Part shown: positions 24,344 to 34,001 of the stretch, piece after piece | Numbering within the stretch: the first letter of the stretch is position 1 | Layout: every line of letters starts with the position of its first letter | Assembly: GCA_019694875.1 (NCBI GenBank) | Contig: JAIBBC010000003.1 | Location: 484,469-548,468, forward strand | DNA length: 64,000 bases | Reading direction: 5' to 3' | From: Cyclobacteriaceae bacterium | GTDB lineage: Bacteria; Bacteroidota; Bacteroidia; Cytophagales; Cyclobacteriaceae | Notes under the pieces: generated by a model | What the model saw: only the letters and a program-made list of their open reading frames with translations | What the model was told of the DNA's origin: nothing | The model's database searches: none | Translations under genes and position numbers: made by a program

Positions 24344-25837
24344 ATGCCTCAGATTAATAAGATACTGGTTGCCAATCGCGGAGAAATCGCCTTGCGTGTG
24401 ATGCGCAGTGCGAAAGAAATGGGAATCAAGACCGTAGCCGTTTACAGCGAAGCCGACCGCGAGGCCATGCACGTGCGGTTTGCGGATGAGGCGGTTTTCA
24501 TTGGTCCTCCAGCCTCTGCAGAATCTTACCTTCGGATCGATAAAATCATTGATGCAGCGCGTAAAACGGGCGCTCAGGCAATCCACCCCGGTTATGGCTT
24601 TTTGTCGGAGAATGAAGATTTCGCGCAAGCGATTGAAGATGCAGGGATGATCTTCATTGGCCCCTCTGCCAAATCGATTGAAGTAATGGGAAGCAAGCTG
24701 GCCGCAAAGGAAGCGGTAGCGAAGTTTAACGTACCCCTTGTTCCGGGCACATCCGAACCGATTGATGACATTAACAAGGCTAAGAAGATTGCAAAAGATA
24801 TTGGCTATCCGATCCTGATCAAGGCAAGTGCGGGCGGTGGTGGAAAAGGAATGCGCATCGTGGAAAATGAAGGTGAATTTCAGGAACAAATGGAACGCGC
24901 GGTAAGCGAAGCGACTTCGGCATTCGGTGATGGTTCGGTATTCATTGAAAAATACGTTACCAAGCCGCGACATATTGAGTTTCAAATTTTTGGCGATAAG
25001 CACGGAAACGTAGTTCATTTCTTTGAACGCGAATGCTCCATTCAGCGCAGGCATCAAAAAGTTGTGGAAGAAGCACCTTCTTCTGTCTTAACACCCGAAA
25101 TCCGCAAGCGCATGGGCGAAGCCGCCATTAACGTGGCTAAGTCATGCGGGTACTACAATGCGGGAACGGTGGAATTTATTCTCGATGAGAATTTGAACTT
25201 TTATTTCCTGGAGATGAACACCCGTCTTCAGGTTGAACACCCGGTAACGGAAATGATTACCGGCATTGATCTGGTGAAACTTCAGATTAAAGTAGCGCAA
25301 GGCGAAAAGATTCCGTTTAAGCAAGAAGATTTGAAAATTCACGGCCACGCGGTTGAGGTGCGCGTATATGCGGAAGATCCTTCTAACAATTTCCTTCCGG
25401 ATATCGGAACATTGCAAACCTATAAACGCCCTCAGGGCAACGGCATTCGCGTGGATGACGGGTTTGAACAGGGAATGGAGATTCCATTTTATTACGACCC
25501 GATGATCGCGAAACTTATCTGCCATGCAGAGACTCGCGAAATGGCGATAGAAAAAATGATCCGCGCCATCCATGAGTATGAAATCACCGGACTGGAGACA
25601 ACGCTGGGCTTCTGTAATTATGTAATGCATCACGATGCTTTCCGCAGCGGCAAGTTCGATACCGGATTTGTCGGTAAATATTTTAAGCCCGAAGTCTTGA
25701 CCGGTACCCCGGATCCGGACGAAGAAAAAATTGCAGCCGCGCTCAGTGCGCACATTCTGGCAACATCCACAAGCACAAATGCTGCAACGCAGGCCGTGAG
25801 TGTTCCGGTTAGCAAATGGAAAAAGAACAGAATATGA
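24344..25837 (+). CDS. accC: Acyl-CoA carboxylase biotin carboxylase subunit
   Basis: From ATG 24344 the protein has 497 residues; the upstream TTG is ignored. It is a full biotin carboxylase: INKILVANRGEIALRVMRS at the N-terminus, HPGYGFLSEN at 81-90, the ATP-grasp loop ASAGGGGKGMR near 161-171, and EMNTRLQVEHPVTE with its catalytic Glu and Arg. The C-terminal extension beyond the usual 450 residues ends without a biotin attachment site. It supplies carboxybiotin for acetyl- or propionyl-CoA carboxylation; the extension and stand-alone context do not decide which. It begins a same-strand run with DUF1015, maf and a CPBP protease. Confidence 0.93.
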   Translation: MPQINKILVANRGEIALRVMRSAKEMGIKTVAVYSEADREAMHVRFADEAVFIGPPASAESYLRIDKIIDAARKTGAQAIHPGYGFLSENEDFAQAIEDAGMIFIGPSAKSIEVMGSKLAAKEAVAKFNVPLVPGTSEPIDDINKAKKIAKDIGYPILIKASAGGGGKGMRIVENEGEFQEQMERAVSEATSAFGDGSVFIEKYVTKPRHIEFQIFGDKHGNVVHFFERECSIQRRHQKVVEEAPSSVLTPEIRKRMGEAAINVAKSCGYYNAGTVEFILDENLNFYFLEMNTRLQVEHPVTEMITGIDLVKLQIKVAQGEKIPFKQEDLKIHGHAVEVRVYAEDPSNNFLPDIGTLQTYKRPQGNGIRVDDGFEQGMEIPFYYDPMIAKLICHAETREMAIEKMIRAIHEYEITGLETTLGFCNYVMHHDAFRSGKFDTGFVGKYFKPEVLTGTPDPDEEKIAAALSAHILATSTSTNAATQAVSVPVSKWKKNRI

Positions 25838-25852
25838 TTTCGAAAATTGAAC

Positions 25853-27154
25853 ATGGCTGAAATCAAACCGCTTCGCGCCTGGCGCTATAATCAAAATCTT
25901 TCAAACGCTATTGACGACCTCACTTCTCCCCTCTTTGATGTCGTTTCGGAAAAGCAGCGTAAAGCATTATATCAAAATCCATACAACAGCATTCATTTGT
26001 CGGTGCCACAAGGCCCGGATGCAGCCAATCATGCACATACATTACTCGATCAATGGAAAGCATTGGGGACAATCGTTCAGGACCGCCTGCCGGGAATTTA
26101 TGTTTACTACCAATACTTTACCTTATACGGTTCGTCTAAAGAACTTTGTCGGAAAGGTTTTGTGTGCAACATCCGCGTACACGCATGGGAGGATGATGTA
26201 ATTCTGCGCCACGAGAACACGATTCCAAAATCGGTGAACGATCGCATTGAGCTGCTCAAAAAAACAGAGTTGAATGTAAGTCCTACGCATGGCTTATATA
26301 CAGATGCATCGTTCGAGCTGGAGCAGTACATGGATGAGGCGATTCGGAATCCGATTTACGAAGCGGAAGACTACCAGGGCGTACGGGATGTGTTAGCCGT
26401 TATTCACGATGCGAAAATCATCGAAAAATTTATCCGCATTTTATCGGACAAGCAGGTAATTCTTGCTGACGGTCATCACCGGTATGAAGGCTCGCTTGTT
26501 CACATGGAACAACAGCGCAAAGCAAATCCAAACCATACCGGTAAGGAGGGCTATAACTTTCATCTGATGTATCTTACCAATACAGAAGCAGGTGATCTGC
26601 GAATCCTCCCTACCCATCGCTTAATCAAGGATTTATCGAACTTCAGCGAAGTGCAAATATTGAACAAACTGGAGCAGGATTTTATAATCAAGCCGGTGGA
26701 AGATGCCGATACACTGAATGAAATTATTGCAGGTAAACCATGGGCTTTCGGGTTGATGTTTAAAGAAAATGCTTACAAGCTTCGCCTGAAACCTGAAGCG
26801 CTTGCCACCATGACCTGGAATTTCCCTGATGTGGTGAAAAAGCTCGACCTGACCGTCATGCATTATTTCATTATTGAAAAGGCATTGGGTATTCCGGGAA
26901 AAGATCAGCGTAAATCGGAGAATATTTTCTTTGACCGGAGTTTTTCCGACTGCCTGAAGCGTGTTCTACAAGAAGAGGCACAACTGGCAATCATCACCAA
27001 CGAAGTGTCGATCGAAGATGTGAAAAATGTTTGCCACAGCGGTGCCACGATGCCGCAGAAATCCACGTATTTTTACCCGAAGGTTATTTGTGGATTTTTG
27101 TTCGCCTCAATAAAAGAAAATGAATTTTACGCGCCCGCTTATTCTTGGGTCTAG
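25853..27154 (+). CDS. DUF1015 family protein
   Basis: The 433-residue protein starts at ATG 25853 (a TTG two codons earlier is ignored), 15 bp after accC. It has the DUF1015 landmarks IKPLRAWRYN near the N-terminus, the FDVVS motif, an NPYNSIHLSVPQG segment, and the highly conserved ILADGHHRYE. The biochemical role of the family is unsettled; it often sits with serine/phosphoserine metabolism genes in Bacteroidota, which is not the case here. Its 3' end overlaps maf by 35 bp, so the two are translationally linked. Confidence 0.88.
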   Translation: MAEIKPLRAWRYNQNLSNAIDDLTSPLFDVVSEKQRKALYQNPYNSIHLSVPQGPDAANHAHTLLDQWKALGTIVQDRLPGIYVYYQYFTLYGSSKELCRKGFVCNIRVHAWEDDVILRHENTIPKSVNDRIELLKKTELNVSPTHGLYTDASFELEQYMDEAIRNPIYEAEDYQGVRDVLAVIHDAKIIEKFIRILSDKQVILADGHHRYEGSLVHMEQQRKANPNHTGKEGYNFHLMYLTNTEAGDLRILPTHRLIKDLSNFSEVQILNKLEQDFIIKPVEDADTLNEIIAGKPWAFGLMFKENAYKLRLKPEALATMTWNFPDVVKKLDLTVMHYFIIEKALGIPGKDQRKSENIFFDRSFSDCLKRVLQEEAQLAIITNEVSIEDVKNVCHSGATMPQKSTYFYPKVICGFLFASIKENEFYAPAYSWV

Positions 27155-27689
27155 CTCTCCGCGCAGGCAATTTCTGATGCGTGAAGCAGGGTTTAATTTC
27201 TCGGTTGAAAAACCGGACGTAGATGAGGCTTTTCCGCACGACTTGCCCGTTGAACAGGTGGCAAAATATCTCGCTGTTAAGAAGGCTGAATTCTTTCGTA
27301 GTACGATAAAAAATCAGGTAGTGGTAACGGCCGATACGGTCGTGATCATCAACGATTATATTCTCAATAAACCACAGGATCGTACCGAAGCCATCAGCAT
27401 GCTGAATGTACTGAACGGCAAAACACATCTTGTTATGACCGGGGTTTGCATTCTTTCTGCTGAAAAAGAGGAGAGTTTTGATGATACCACAGAAGTGACG
27501 TTTAACACGCTTTCGCAGACTGAAATTGAGTTTTACGTAGATACCTACAAACCGTTCGACAAAGCCGGAGCGTATGGCGCGCAGGACTGGATCGGGATGG
27601 TTGCGATAAAAAAGATTAACGGATCATACTTTAATGTGATGGGGCTGCCGATTCACAAAGTATACCAGCACCTAATCGGCTGGTCATGA
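27120..27689 (+). CDS. maf: Maf-family nucleoside triphosphate pyrophosphatase
   Basis: The 189-residue protein has the Maf signatures ILGSSSPRRQFLM at residues 8-20, the E/D-rich PDVDEAF segment, VVTADTVV and the YKPFDKAGAYGAQDW loop. Maf proteins hydrolyse non-canonical or canonical dTTP/UTP-type nucleotides and are linked to division control. The start ATG lies within the last 35 bp of the DUF1015 gene. The stop overlaps the CPBP gene start (ATGA-type, 27686-27689). Confidence 0.93.
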   Translation: MNFTRPLILGSSSPRRQFLMREAGFNFSVEKPDVDEAFPHDLPVEQVAKYLAVKKAEFFRSTIKNQVVVTADTVVIINDYILNKPQDRTEAISMLNVLNGKTHLVMTGVCILSAEKEESFDDTTEVTFNTLSQTEIEFYVDTYKPFDKAGAYGAQDWIGMVAIKKINGSYFNVMGLPIHKVYQHLIGWS

Positions 27690-28627
27690 AAAAAATCTGG
27701 CAATTCCTTAAACAGCATATCGCTGAAGATTTTAATGTTGCTTACTACGGTTTCATTGCCGTGTTCCTCACCTGCTGCATCTATTATAATTATAAAGTTG
27801 ACTTTGAAGACAGCTTTCTCGACTACCAGGAAGGTTTCATCAAATTCCTGTATTATTTCCTGACCAATATTTTTGCGTACATCGTTCCCGTTCTGGCGTA
27901 TGCTTTTATCTCGAAGAACCGGTCATTTCTTTCATCACCTGAATTCTGGATCAAAAGCCTTGGCGCGCTCGCATTTCTGAGTTTTGACCGATGCTCTTTT
28001 TTTATTGACGACCTGGCGGCTGAGGTATTTCACCCGAGAATGTACCGGTGGGCATCAAAAATCTTTAACAACCTGCTGGGCATCTTCACTATGATGCTGC
28101 CGTTTTTTATCCTGTACCGGATTTACGACCGCGCGGAAAAGCATCTCTATGGACTGGCTCCCAAGAAGTTTGACGTAAAGCCCTACTTCACGATGCTGGC
28201 AATCATGTTACCGCTGATTGTCGCAGCTTCGTTTCTTCCGAGCTTTCTGAATCAATACCCGATGTACGAATCGTCACGGGCACATCAGCAAATGGCAGTT
28301 CCGGAATGGGTTACCGTGGCGGGTTATGAAATTGCTTACGCGCTAAACTTCGTGTCGATTGAGTTCTTCTTTCGCGGATTCCTGGTTATCGGTATGATTT
28401 CCGTACTCGGGCGCAGAGCAATCGTACCGATGGCATGTGTGTACTGTTTTCTTCACTTTGGCAAGCCGATGGGTGAAGCGATCAGCTCAATTTTTGGAGG
28501 ATACATTTTGGGCGTTGTAGCCTATGAAACCCGCGGCATCTGGGGTGGCGTGATTGTTCACGTGGGTATCGCCTGGATGATGGAACTGGCAGCCTTTGTG
28601 CAGAAAGCCTTTAGCGCAGACACCTGA
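27686..28627 (+). CDS. CPBP/Abi-family intramembrane metalloprotease
   Basis: The 313-residue protein has about seven to eight membrane helices. The motifs lie in the C-terminal half: SIEFFFRGFLV (an E-x3-R form of motif 1, with a single Glu rather than EE), HFGKP as motif 2, and VHVGIAWMMEL as motif 3. The reduced EE pair is often seen in Bacteroidota members. Such proteins are glutamate-type or metal-dependent CAAX-like proteases, some involved in immunity to bacteriocins. It overlaps maf by 4 bp and ends the plus-strand run. Confidence 0.82.
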   Translation: MKKIWQFLKQHIAEDFNVAYYGFIAVFLTCCIYYNYKVDFEDSFLDYQEGFIKFLYYFLTNIFAYIVPVLAYAFISKNRSFLSSPEFWIKSLGALAFLSFDRCSFFIDDLAAEVFHPRMYRWASKIFNNLLGIFTMMLPFFILYRIYDRAEKHLYGLAPKKFDVKPYFTMLAIMLPLIVAASFLPSFLNQYPMYESSRAHQQMAVPEWVTVAGYEIAYALNFVSIEFFFRGFLVIGMISVLGRRAIVPMACVYCFLHFGKPMGEAISSIFGGYILGVVAYETRGIWGGVIVHVGIAWMMELAAFVQKAFSADT

Positions 28628-28642
28628 CACTTTTGAAGTGTC
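28626..28642. terminator. Short hairpin between convergent genes
   Basis: A 7-bp stem GACACTT / AAGTGTC with a TTG loop, overlapping the CPBP stop. There is no T-run after it, so it is a weak terminator candidate. Confidence 0.3.
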
Positions 28643-28674
28643 TATTGCAAACAAACGCTGGAAAAAGCCAATAC

Positions 28675-29211
28675 TTATTTCCTGAACGTTTCTTTATAAT
28701 ACTGGATACTCCGTTCAATGATCGGGTATGCCTGCGCAGCTCCGAGAAACTCATCTACAACCACTTTCTTGTTTTCCAGGGTTTTATAGTTTTCGAAGAA
28801 ATGCTTTAGTTCGATCCGGAAAAACTCGGGCAGTTCGCTTACGTCACGGATGTGACTTACGCTGGCATCCTGCTCGGCCACCGCTATGATTTTGTCGTCT
28901 GCCTCTCCCCGATCAATCATGCGCATCACTCCAATTACTTTGGAAGGAATCAAACACCGGGGCACCACAGAAACCTGCGTGAGCACAACAATATCCAGCG
29001 GATCTTTATCCTCACCTAACGTCTGAGGAATAAAGCCGTAGTTCAACGGATAATACATCGAAGCATAAATCACCCGGTCGAGTTTGATCAGTCCGCTCTC
29101 CTTGTCGATTTCATACTTGGCCCGCGAACCTTTCGGGATTTCAATAATCGCGTTCACGCGTTGCGGAACCTGATCGCCAATCCGGACTTCATGCCAGGGA
29201 TGCTGTACCAT
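28675..29211 (-). CDS. ppa: Inorganic pyrophosphatase (family I)
   Basis: The 178-residue protein is the soluble magnesium-dependent pyrophosphatase. Landmarks are [39 protein letters not shown] with the three catalytic Asp of the D-x-D-P-x-D signature, and a C-terminal [13 protein letters not shown] helix. It drives biosynthesis by hydrolysing PPi. It is divergent from the GT90 gene and convergent with the CPBP gene. Confidence 0.95.
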   Translation of the reverse strand: MVQHPWHEVRIGDQVPQRVNAIIEIPKGSRAKYEIDKESGLIKLDRVIYASMYYPLNYGFIPQTLGEDKDPLDIVVLTQVSVVPRCLIPSKVIGVMRMIDRGEADDKIIAVAEQDASVSHIRDVSELPEFFRIELKHFFENYKTLENKKVVVDEFLGAAQAYPIIERSIQYYKETFRK

Positions 29212-29291
29212 AGTGTAGGGTTTTAGCTAAAATTATCAAAAAAAGTTAACGCTTCAAGTTTCCGCCAAACATCTATCTTAGGGGCTATATC

Positions 29292-30257
29292 ATGCGACCC
29301 CTCAGCAAACGCTTAGACATCCGGCATAAAAACAATAAATTCCTGTACTACCTCAAGGTATTGGGGTGGCAACTTATCCCGGGAAGTTTTTACCAGTCAC
29401 AGCTCAATAAAAAACTCAGTCATTTCTCCTCTTTACCCGAATCTGAACAAACCTACATCCGGGGAAGGGTTGATTATTACAACAAGCTCTTCGCGGTCAG
29501 GACGCTCAACGAATCAGCCATTACATTGAAAAATTTTCGCCTGCCTGAAAAGCAACGCGCCTACTATTTCGATGCACAGGAATACACGCGATATTTCAAA
29601 AGAGAATACAAAGCACACTTCCTGTTTGGCGATATCACAAAAGTACCGGATGAACCCAGCATTGTAAAAAGCAGACCCATTGCCGGTAATAATGAAAATT
29701 CGATTCTCTTAAACCTCGACAAGCTTCGCCATTTTAATTTTATTACGGATAACAAACCTTTCGAACATAAGAAGAATATGCTGGTGGGCCGGGGTGTGGT
29801 GAAACGTGAACATCGGGTGAGGTTTTACGAAATGTACTTCAACCATCCGATGTGCAACCTCGGGCAGATTAACAAAAACAAAAATCCGCACTGGATCCGG
29901 GAGTTTCTCACGATCGAAGAACACCTGGATTACAAGTTTATCCTGTGCCTGGAAGGAAATGACGTAGCAACAAATCTGAAATGGGTGATGTCGTCAAACT
30001 CACTTGCCGTTATGCCTAAGCCAAAATTTGAAACCTGGTTCATGGAAGGCACACTGGTCGGCAATAAGCATTATGTGGAGATCAAAGATGATTACTCGGA
30101 TCTGGAGGAACGCATGACATATTATATTAACCATCCGCAGGAAGCGAACGAAATTATCCGGAATGCTCATGCATATATCGAACAATTTAAAAACAAACAG
30201 CGTGAAGATTTGATCTCACTGCTCGTACTCGACAAATATTTTTCACAAACGCAGTAA
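29292..30257 (+). CDS. Glycosyltransferase family 90 (CAP10-like) protein
   Basis: The 321-residue protein shows the GT90 pattern: a central VKSRPIAGNNENSILLNLD, FNHPMCNLGQ, then FILCLEGNDVATNLKWVMSSNS and the ETWFMEGTL and HYVEIKDDYSDLEERM segments. Bacterial members modify lipopolysaccharide or capsule with xylose or related sugars in the cytoplasm. No signal peptide is present. The gene is alone, without other glycan-synthesis genes, divergent from ppa and followed by a good terminator. Confidence 0.85.
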   Translation: MRPLSKRLDIRHKNNKFLYYLKVLGWQLIPGSFYQSQLNKKLSHFSSLPESEQTYIRGRVDYYNKLFAVRTLNESAITLKNFRLPEKQRAYYFDAQEYTRYFKREYKAHFLFGDITKVPDEPSIVKSRPIAGNNENSILLNLDKLRHFNFITDNKPFEHKKNMLVGRGVVKREHRVRFYEMYFNHPMCNLGQINKNKNPHWIREFLTIEEHLDYKFILCLEGNDVATNLKWVMSSNSLAVMPKPKFETWFMEGTLVGNKHYVEIKDDYSDLEERMTYYINHPQEANEIIRNAHAYIEQFKNKQREDLISLLVLDKYFSQTQ

Positions 30258-30274
30258 CAGGCTGTTTAAAAATA

Positions 30275-30303
30275 AAAAAGCCCCGCACACGCGAGGCTTT
30301 TAA
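30275..30303. terminator. Hairpin terminator
   Basis: AAAAGCC-C-CGC / GCG-A-GGCTTTT stem with an ACAC loop and flanking A and T tracts. It lies between the convergent GT90 gene and the HlyD-family gene and can act in both directions. Confidence 0.75.
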
Positions 30304-30320
30304 GTTCTATCGTCCGACTG

Positions 30321-31730
30321 TTAGTCTTTCTTCTCAGCAGCCGGCTTTTCTTCCTTCTTCTTATCTTTATCAGCCTCGCCTTGAATACGCTCTCCGTCTT
30401 TCAGGCGTTTCGAAACCACCAGGAATGGTCCGGTTACAACCTGCGAGCTGTCGCTCAATCCAGACAGAATTTCGATGTTGTCGTAATCGCTGATACCTGT
30501 TTTAACTTCGATCATTTTTGCTTTACCGCCCTCATTTACGAACACAACCACTTTATCCTTTTTCTTTTCCACGGGCTTTTGCTGACCGTTGTTGTTTTGC
30601 TGATTATTGTTGTTCTGCGGACCGTTCTGACCACCTTCAGGCTTATTTTCATCGTCAGGATTGCGTGTCGTTACAGCCGACAGCGGCACAGACATAACAT
30701 TTGTTTTGCGGTTCGTCAGAATTTCCACGCTGGCTGTCATACCCGGACGGAATGGATACCGGTTTCCTTTTGCAACCAAATCCTTATACGAAGAATTGAG
30801 GATCAAAATCCGAACTTCAAATTCAGTAATGGCGTCTGCTGACGTCTTATCCTTTGCCGTATTCGCGATATTGGTCACAATTCCCTTGAACTGTTTTCCG
30901 TCATTCGCATAGGCATCCACATCAATCAGCGTGGTGTCGTTCAGGTGCACACGGACGATATCGTTTTCATTCACATTCACGCGAACCTCCATTTTACTTA
31001 AATCCGCGATGCGAAGCATTTCAGTACCCTGCATCTGGGCAGTACCAAGTACGCGCTCACCTTTCTTAACGCTCAGTTTAGATACAATTCCGTGCATCGG
31101 TGCGGCCACGCTGGTCAACCGCACATTTTCGCGCGCCTCGCGCACAGTTGCCTCACTGCTTCTTACAATGTATTTTGAAGCTTCCAGCGACTGCTTAGCT
31201 GACTTGTAGTCGTTCTCTGCGATTGATTTATTCTGCTGCGCAAGTTGCCAGTCGGCCTCGGAAATTACCTTCTGATCATGAAGAGATTCCTGGCGCTTGT
31301 ATTCCTGCATGGCACGTGTAAGCGATGCTTCAGAGCGTGAGAGCGCAGCTTCAGCTGACACAACGTTTGCCTTCTGCTGATTCAACGAGGCCTCTGCGCG
31401 ATCTAACTGCGATAGCCAGGTATCAGGGCGGATTTTAACCAGCATCTGATTCTTTCCAACAGAGTCTCCTTCCTCAATCAACAGTTCACGAATCTCACCG
31501 GAAACCTCAGGTGCAATTTTTACTTCAATTACGGGCTGCACGGTGCCGGAAGCACTTACCTTTTCAACAATTGTCGTGCGCTTAACTTTTGCCAACTCAA
31601 CTTCGAGTTCCTGTGGCTTGCCAATCCAGCCCTGCGATTTTCCGATGATAACGATCAGGAACAGACCTCCCAAAATTGCGAGAAGCCAGTAAATGAATTT
31701 GTTTGATTTGCGTTTTTGCGTTGTTGCCAT
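30321..31730 (-). CDS. HlyD/MacA-type efflux periplasmic adaptor
   Basis: The 469-residue protein has an N-terminal membrane anchor (FIYWLLAILGGLFLIVIIG near 14-32). The lipoyl-type hairpin follows (VIEVKIAPEVSGEIRELLIE, KSAKQSLEAS coiled coil) and beta-barrel strands (SVKKGERVLG). A long Asn/Gln-rich linker (GGQNGPQNNNNQ) and a Lys/Glu tail are lineage-type additions. It would bridge an inner-membrane transporter to the TolC protein encoded 21 bp upstream. No MacB-like permease is in the window, so the partner transporter lies elsewhere. Confidence 0.9.
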   Translation of the reverse strand: MATTQKRKSNKFIYWLLAILGGLFLIVIIGKSQGWIGKPQELEVELAKVKRTTIVEKVSASGTVQPVIEVKIAPEVSGEIRELLIEEGDSVGKNQMLVKIRPDTWLSQLDRAEASLNQQKANVVSAEAALSRSEASLTRAMQEYKRQESLHDQKVISEADWQLAQQNKSIAENDYKSAKQSLEASKYIVRSSEATVREARENVRLTSVAAPMHGIVSKLSVKKGERVLGTAQMQGTEMLRIADLSKMEVRVNVNENDIVRVHLNDTTLIDVDAYANDGKQFKGIVTNIANTAKDKTSADAITEFEVRILILNSSYKDLVAKGNRYPFRPGMTASVEILTNRKTNVMSVPLSAVTTRNPDDENKPEGGQNGPQNNNNQQNNNGQQKPVEKKKDKVVVFVNEGGKAKMIEVKTGISDYDNIEILSGLSDSSQVVTGPFLVVSKRLKDGERIQGEADKDKKKEEKPAAEKKD

Positions 31731-31751
31731 TGATGCGTAGTGTTAAGCTGA

Positions 31752-33185
31752 TTAAAGTCCTAGAGGTAATCCCTGGTAGAAGTCGAGCACTTTCTTCCGG
31801 AAGATGAAATCATATTTTGCGCGAAGCAGGTCAGATTGCGCCTGAAACAAGTCGTTCTCGGCAACCTGATACTCCACATAATTTACCGCACCGTTATCCA
31901 ACCGGATCTTGGTCATGCGGTAAGCTTCATCGCGAGCCCTCACCTGCTTTTGAGCTGAGTTATACGTTTTGATTGCCGACACGGCATCGTTGTAAGCTGT
32001 TTCAACAGTTTGACGAAGACGATTTTCATTTTCAGTTAATGAAATCTCTGCCAGGTTCCGGCTGATCTTCGCACGTTGCACTGCACTGCGGGTTGAAAGG
32101 CCGTTGAAGATTGGAATCTGCAAGCTGAACCCCAAGCTCTTACCCAGGTTATTTTGAAACTGATCACTGTATCCAGGCAGGAAGTAAGTACCATTTGCCG
32201 ATGGCACAACTACAAGACTTGATGGAGAGCCCTGAATGTATCCAATAACCTGCTCACCCGTGGTTCCGTCAGGCTGAAATTGCAGCCGCTGATCGGAATA
32301 AACGGTTGAAAGTGTTCCGGTCATTGTGAGACGTGGATAAAAATTGCCCTGCGTTGAACGAAGTGCGAACAAGGCACCTTTTCTTCTCAGCCGTGCTGCC
32401 TTGATTTCTGGCATCGAGCTAGTGGCGATTTCATAAATTTCTTCAGGGGTTTTGTTAACTACATCGTTCGCATTCAGATCGATTTGCGGTAGTTCCACGT
32501 CCAGCGGAGTAGCTGCCGGTAATTGTAAAGCTTGCTTAAGTTGCAGCAACGTAAGATTAACTGCATTCTCGCGCTGAATAAGGTTTAGCTCATTTGTCGC
32601 GAACTGCGCTTCGAGGTTTAAGACGTTAGCTTGCGGAACCGATCCGGCTTCAGCCAGTTTTCGCGTGCGCAACAACTGCTCTTCCGTTGAGCGCAATTGA
32701 AGCTTGGCTACATTATAGAGTTCCTTATTAAAAACAACATTAATATACAGCGTGATTACACTAAGAATAACATCGTTGCGTGATTTAATCAGATCTTCGC
32801 TTAATGCCTCCAGTTCCGTATCGGTTTGTCTTACATTGTAGAATAAACGGAAACCGTTCCATAATAACAGAGAGCTGGATGCATTCATATTAACCGACTT
32901 TACACGGTTTTCGGTAAAGCTGTTACTGCTCGGGTCAATCGTACGGCCCCAGTTATAGCCATAGCTCGCACTGGCATTTACGGTAGGCAGCAGTGCTGCC
33001 TTCGCCTGAAGTGCATTCACCTCACCGGTTTCCACGGCATACTCACTGCGCTTTACGGTCAGGTTATGAGCAATTGCGTAATCGATAATCTCGCGCAATG
33101 TCCACTTGCGGGCTGTAGTATCAATTTGCGCGAACGTGCTCACGCTGAAAAATGCAGCAAAAAAAACGAGGAGGATTCTTTTCAT
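31752..33185 (-). CDS. TolC-family outer membrane efflux protein
   Basis: The 477-residue protein has a signal peptide (MKRILLVFFAAFFSVSTFAQ). Two homologous outer-membrane-efflux halves contain the long helices of the channel (AIAHNLTVKRSEYAVETGEV; RLRKGALFALRSTQ) and the YNDAVSAIKTYNSAQKQV repeat. It forms the exit channel with the adaptor encoded immediately downstream. The L-serine dehydratase gene ends 6 bp before its start, so all three share a transcript. Confidence 0.92.
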   Translation of the reverse strand: MKRILLVFFAAFFSVSTFAQIDTTARKWTLREIIDYAIAHNLTVKRSEYAVETGEVNALQAKAALLPTVNASASYGYNWGRTIDPSSNSFTENRVKSVNMNASSSLLLWNGFRLFYNVRQTDTELEALSEDLIKSRNDVILSVITLYINVVFNKELYNVAKLQLRSTEEQLLRTRKLAEAGSVPQANVLNLEAQFATNELNLIQRENAVNLTLLQLKQALQLPAATPLDVELPQIDLNANDVVNKTPEEIYEIATSSMPEIKAARLRRKGALFALRSTQGNFYPRLTMTGTLSTVYSDQRLQFQPDGTTGEQVIGYIQGSPSSLVVVPSANGTYFLPGYSDQFQNNLGKSLGFSLQIPIFNGLSTRSAVQRAKISRNLAEISLTENENRLRQTVETAYNDAVSAIKTYNSAQKQVRARDEAYRMTKIRLDNGAVNYVEYQVAENDLFQAQSDLLRAKYDFIFRKKVLDFYQGLPLGL

Positions 33186-33191
33186 TTCTTG

Positions 33192-33869
33192 TTAACGGTC
33201 AATATCCGGGATATAAATAACTTCCTTAACCCAACTTAGACTCCGAACGTAGGCCAATGTTACAGGTTTCACTCCGGAGTCCATTTCTATCACTAAACAT
33301 GCTAAATCATTCTTTCCTTTCCGGGAAACCGACATGGTGGCAATGTTGCAATCGTCATGGGCGAGCACATTCGCAAGGAACGCGATACTCCCCTTCACGT
33401 CATCGGCAAAAATGATCAGCGTATGCAGACTGGCTGAAAAATCTGCCTTAAAGCCATTTACCTCCGCAATATTGATCACTCCTCCACCCTTACTTTCGCC
33501 TAAAACTTCGATTTTTTTATCACCAAGCTTCAGGTTAAGGCGGATGGTATTGGGATGTAAAGCCGATGCATTACCGATCGACTTAAACGTGTATTTGAGA
33601 TTATTTTCTTTCGCTAATTCAAGTGAGTCTTTGATGCGTTTGTCATCGGTCCTATAATCCAGTAAGCCTGCTATTATGGCGCGGTCGCTGCCGTGACCTT
33701 CATACGTGCGTGCAAAGGAATTGTAGAAAATGATATCCGCTTCTTCGGGAACTCCACCCAGCAGTTTCAGGGCAGTTCGGGCAATCCGAACCACACCAGC
33801 CGTATGTGAGCTTGAAGGGCCTATCATAACAGGACCAATCATATCAAAAACACTGCTTTTTTCGGGCAT
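33192..33869 (-). CDS. sdaAB: L-serine ammonia-lyase, beta subunit
   Basis: The 225-residue protein begins VFDMIGPVMIGPSSSHTAG, the characteristic beta-domain signature, with NSFARTYEGHGSDRAIIAGLL after it. An ACT domain follows at the C-terminus (HTLIIFADDVKGSIAFLANVL, NIATMSVSRKGK). The enzyme converts serine to pyruvate and ammonia and needs the iron-sulfur alpha subunit, which is not in the window. Its coupling to efflux genes downstream may be only positional. Confidence 0.9.
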   Translation of the reverse strand: MPEKSSVFDMIGPVMIGPSSSHTAGVVRIARTALKLLGGVPEEADIIFYNSFARTYEGHGSDRAIIAGLLDYRTDDKRIKDSLELAKENNLKYTFKSIGNASALHPNTIRLNLKLGDKKIEVLGESKGGGVINIAEVNGFKADFSASLHTLIIFADDVKGSIAFLANVLAHDDCNIATMSVSRKGKNDLACLVIEMDSGVKPVTLAYVRSLSWVKEVIYIPDIDR

Positions 33870-34001
33870 CCTGGATTCGGGTTACACATTTGTCGCCTAA
33901 AAACCGCTTTTGTTACACCCCGTGAGCGATTCTTTATTTAAAAAGTGGGCAAATATCAGGATTTTTCCGGTGCCGGAAGCACAAGTTTTTATGGCCGGCT
34001 T

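Noticed and set aside
24317-25057. 246-codon minus-strand frame within accC
   Set aside because: It is antisense to a full-length, motif-complete biotin carboxylase and has no recognisable domain.
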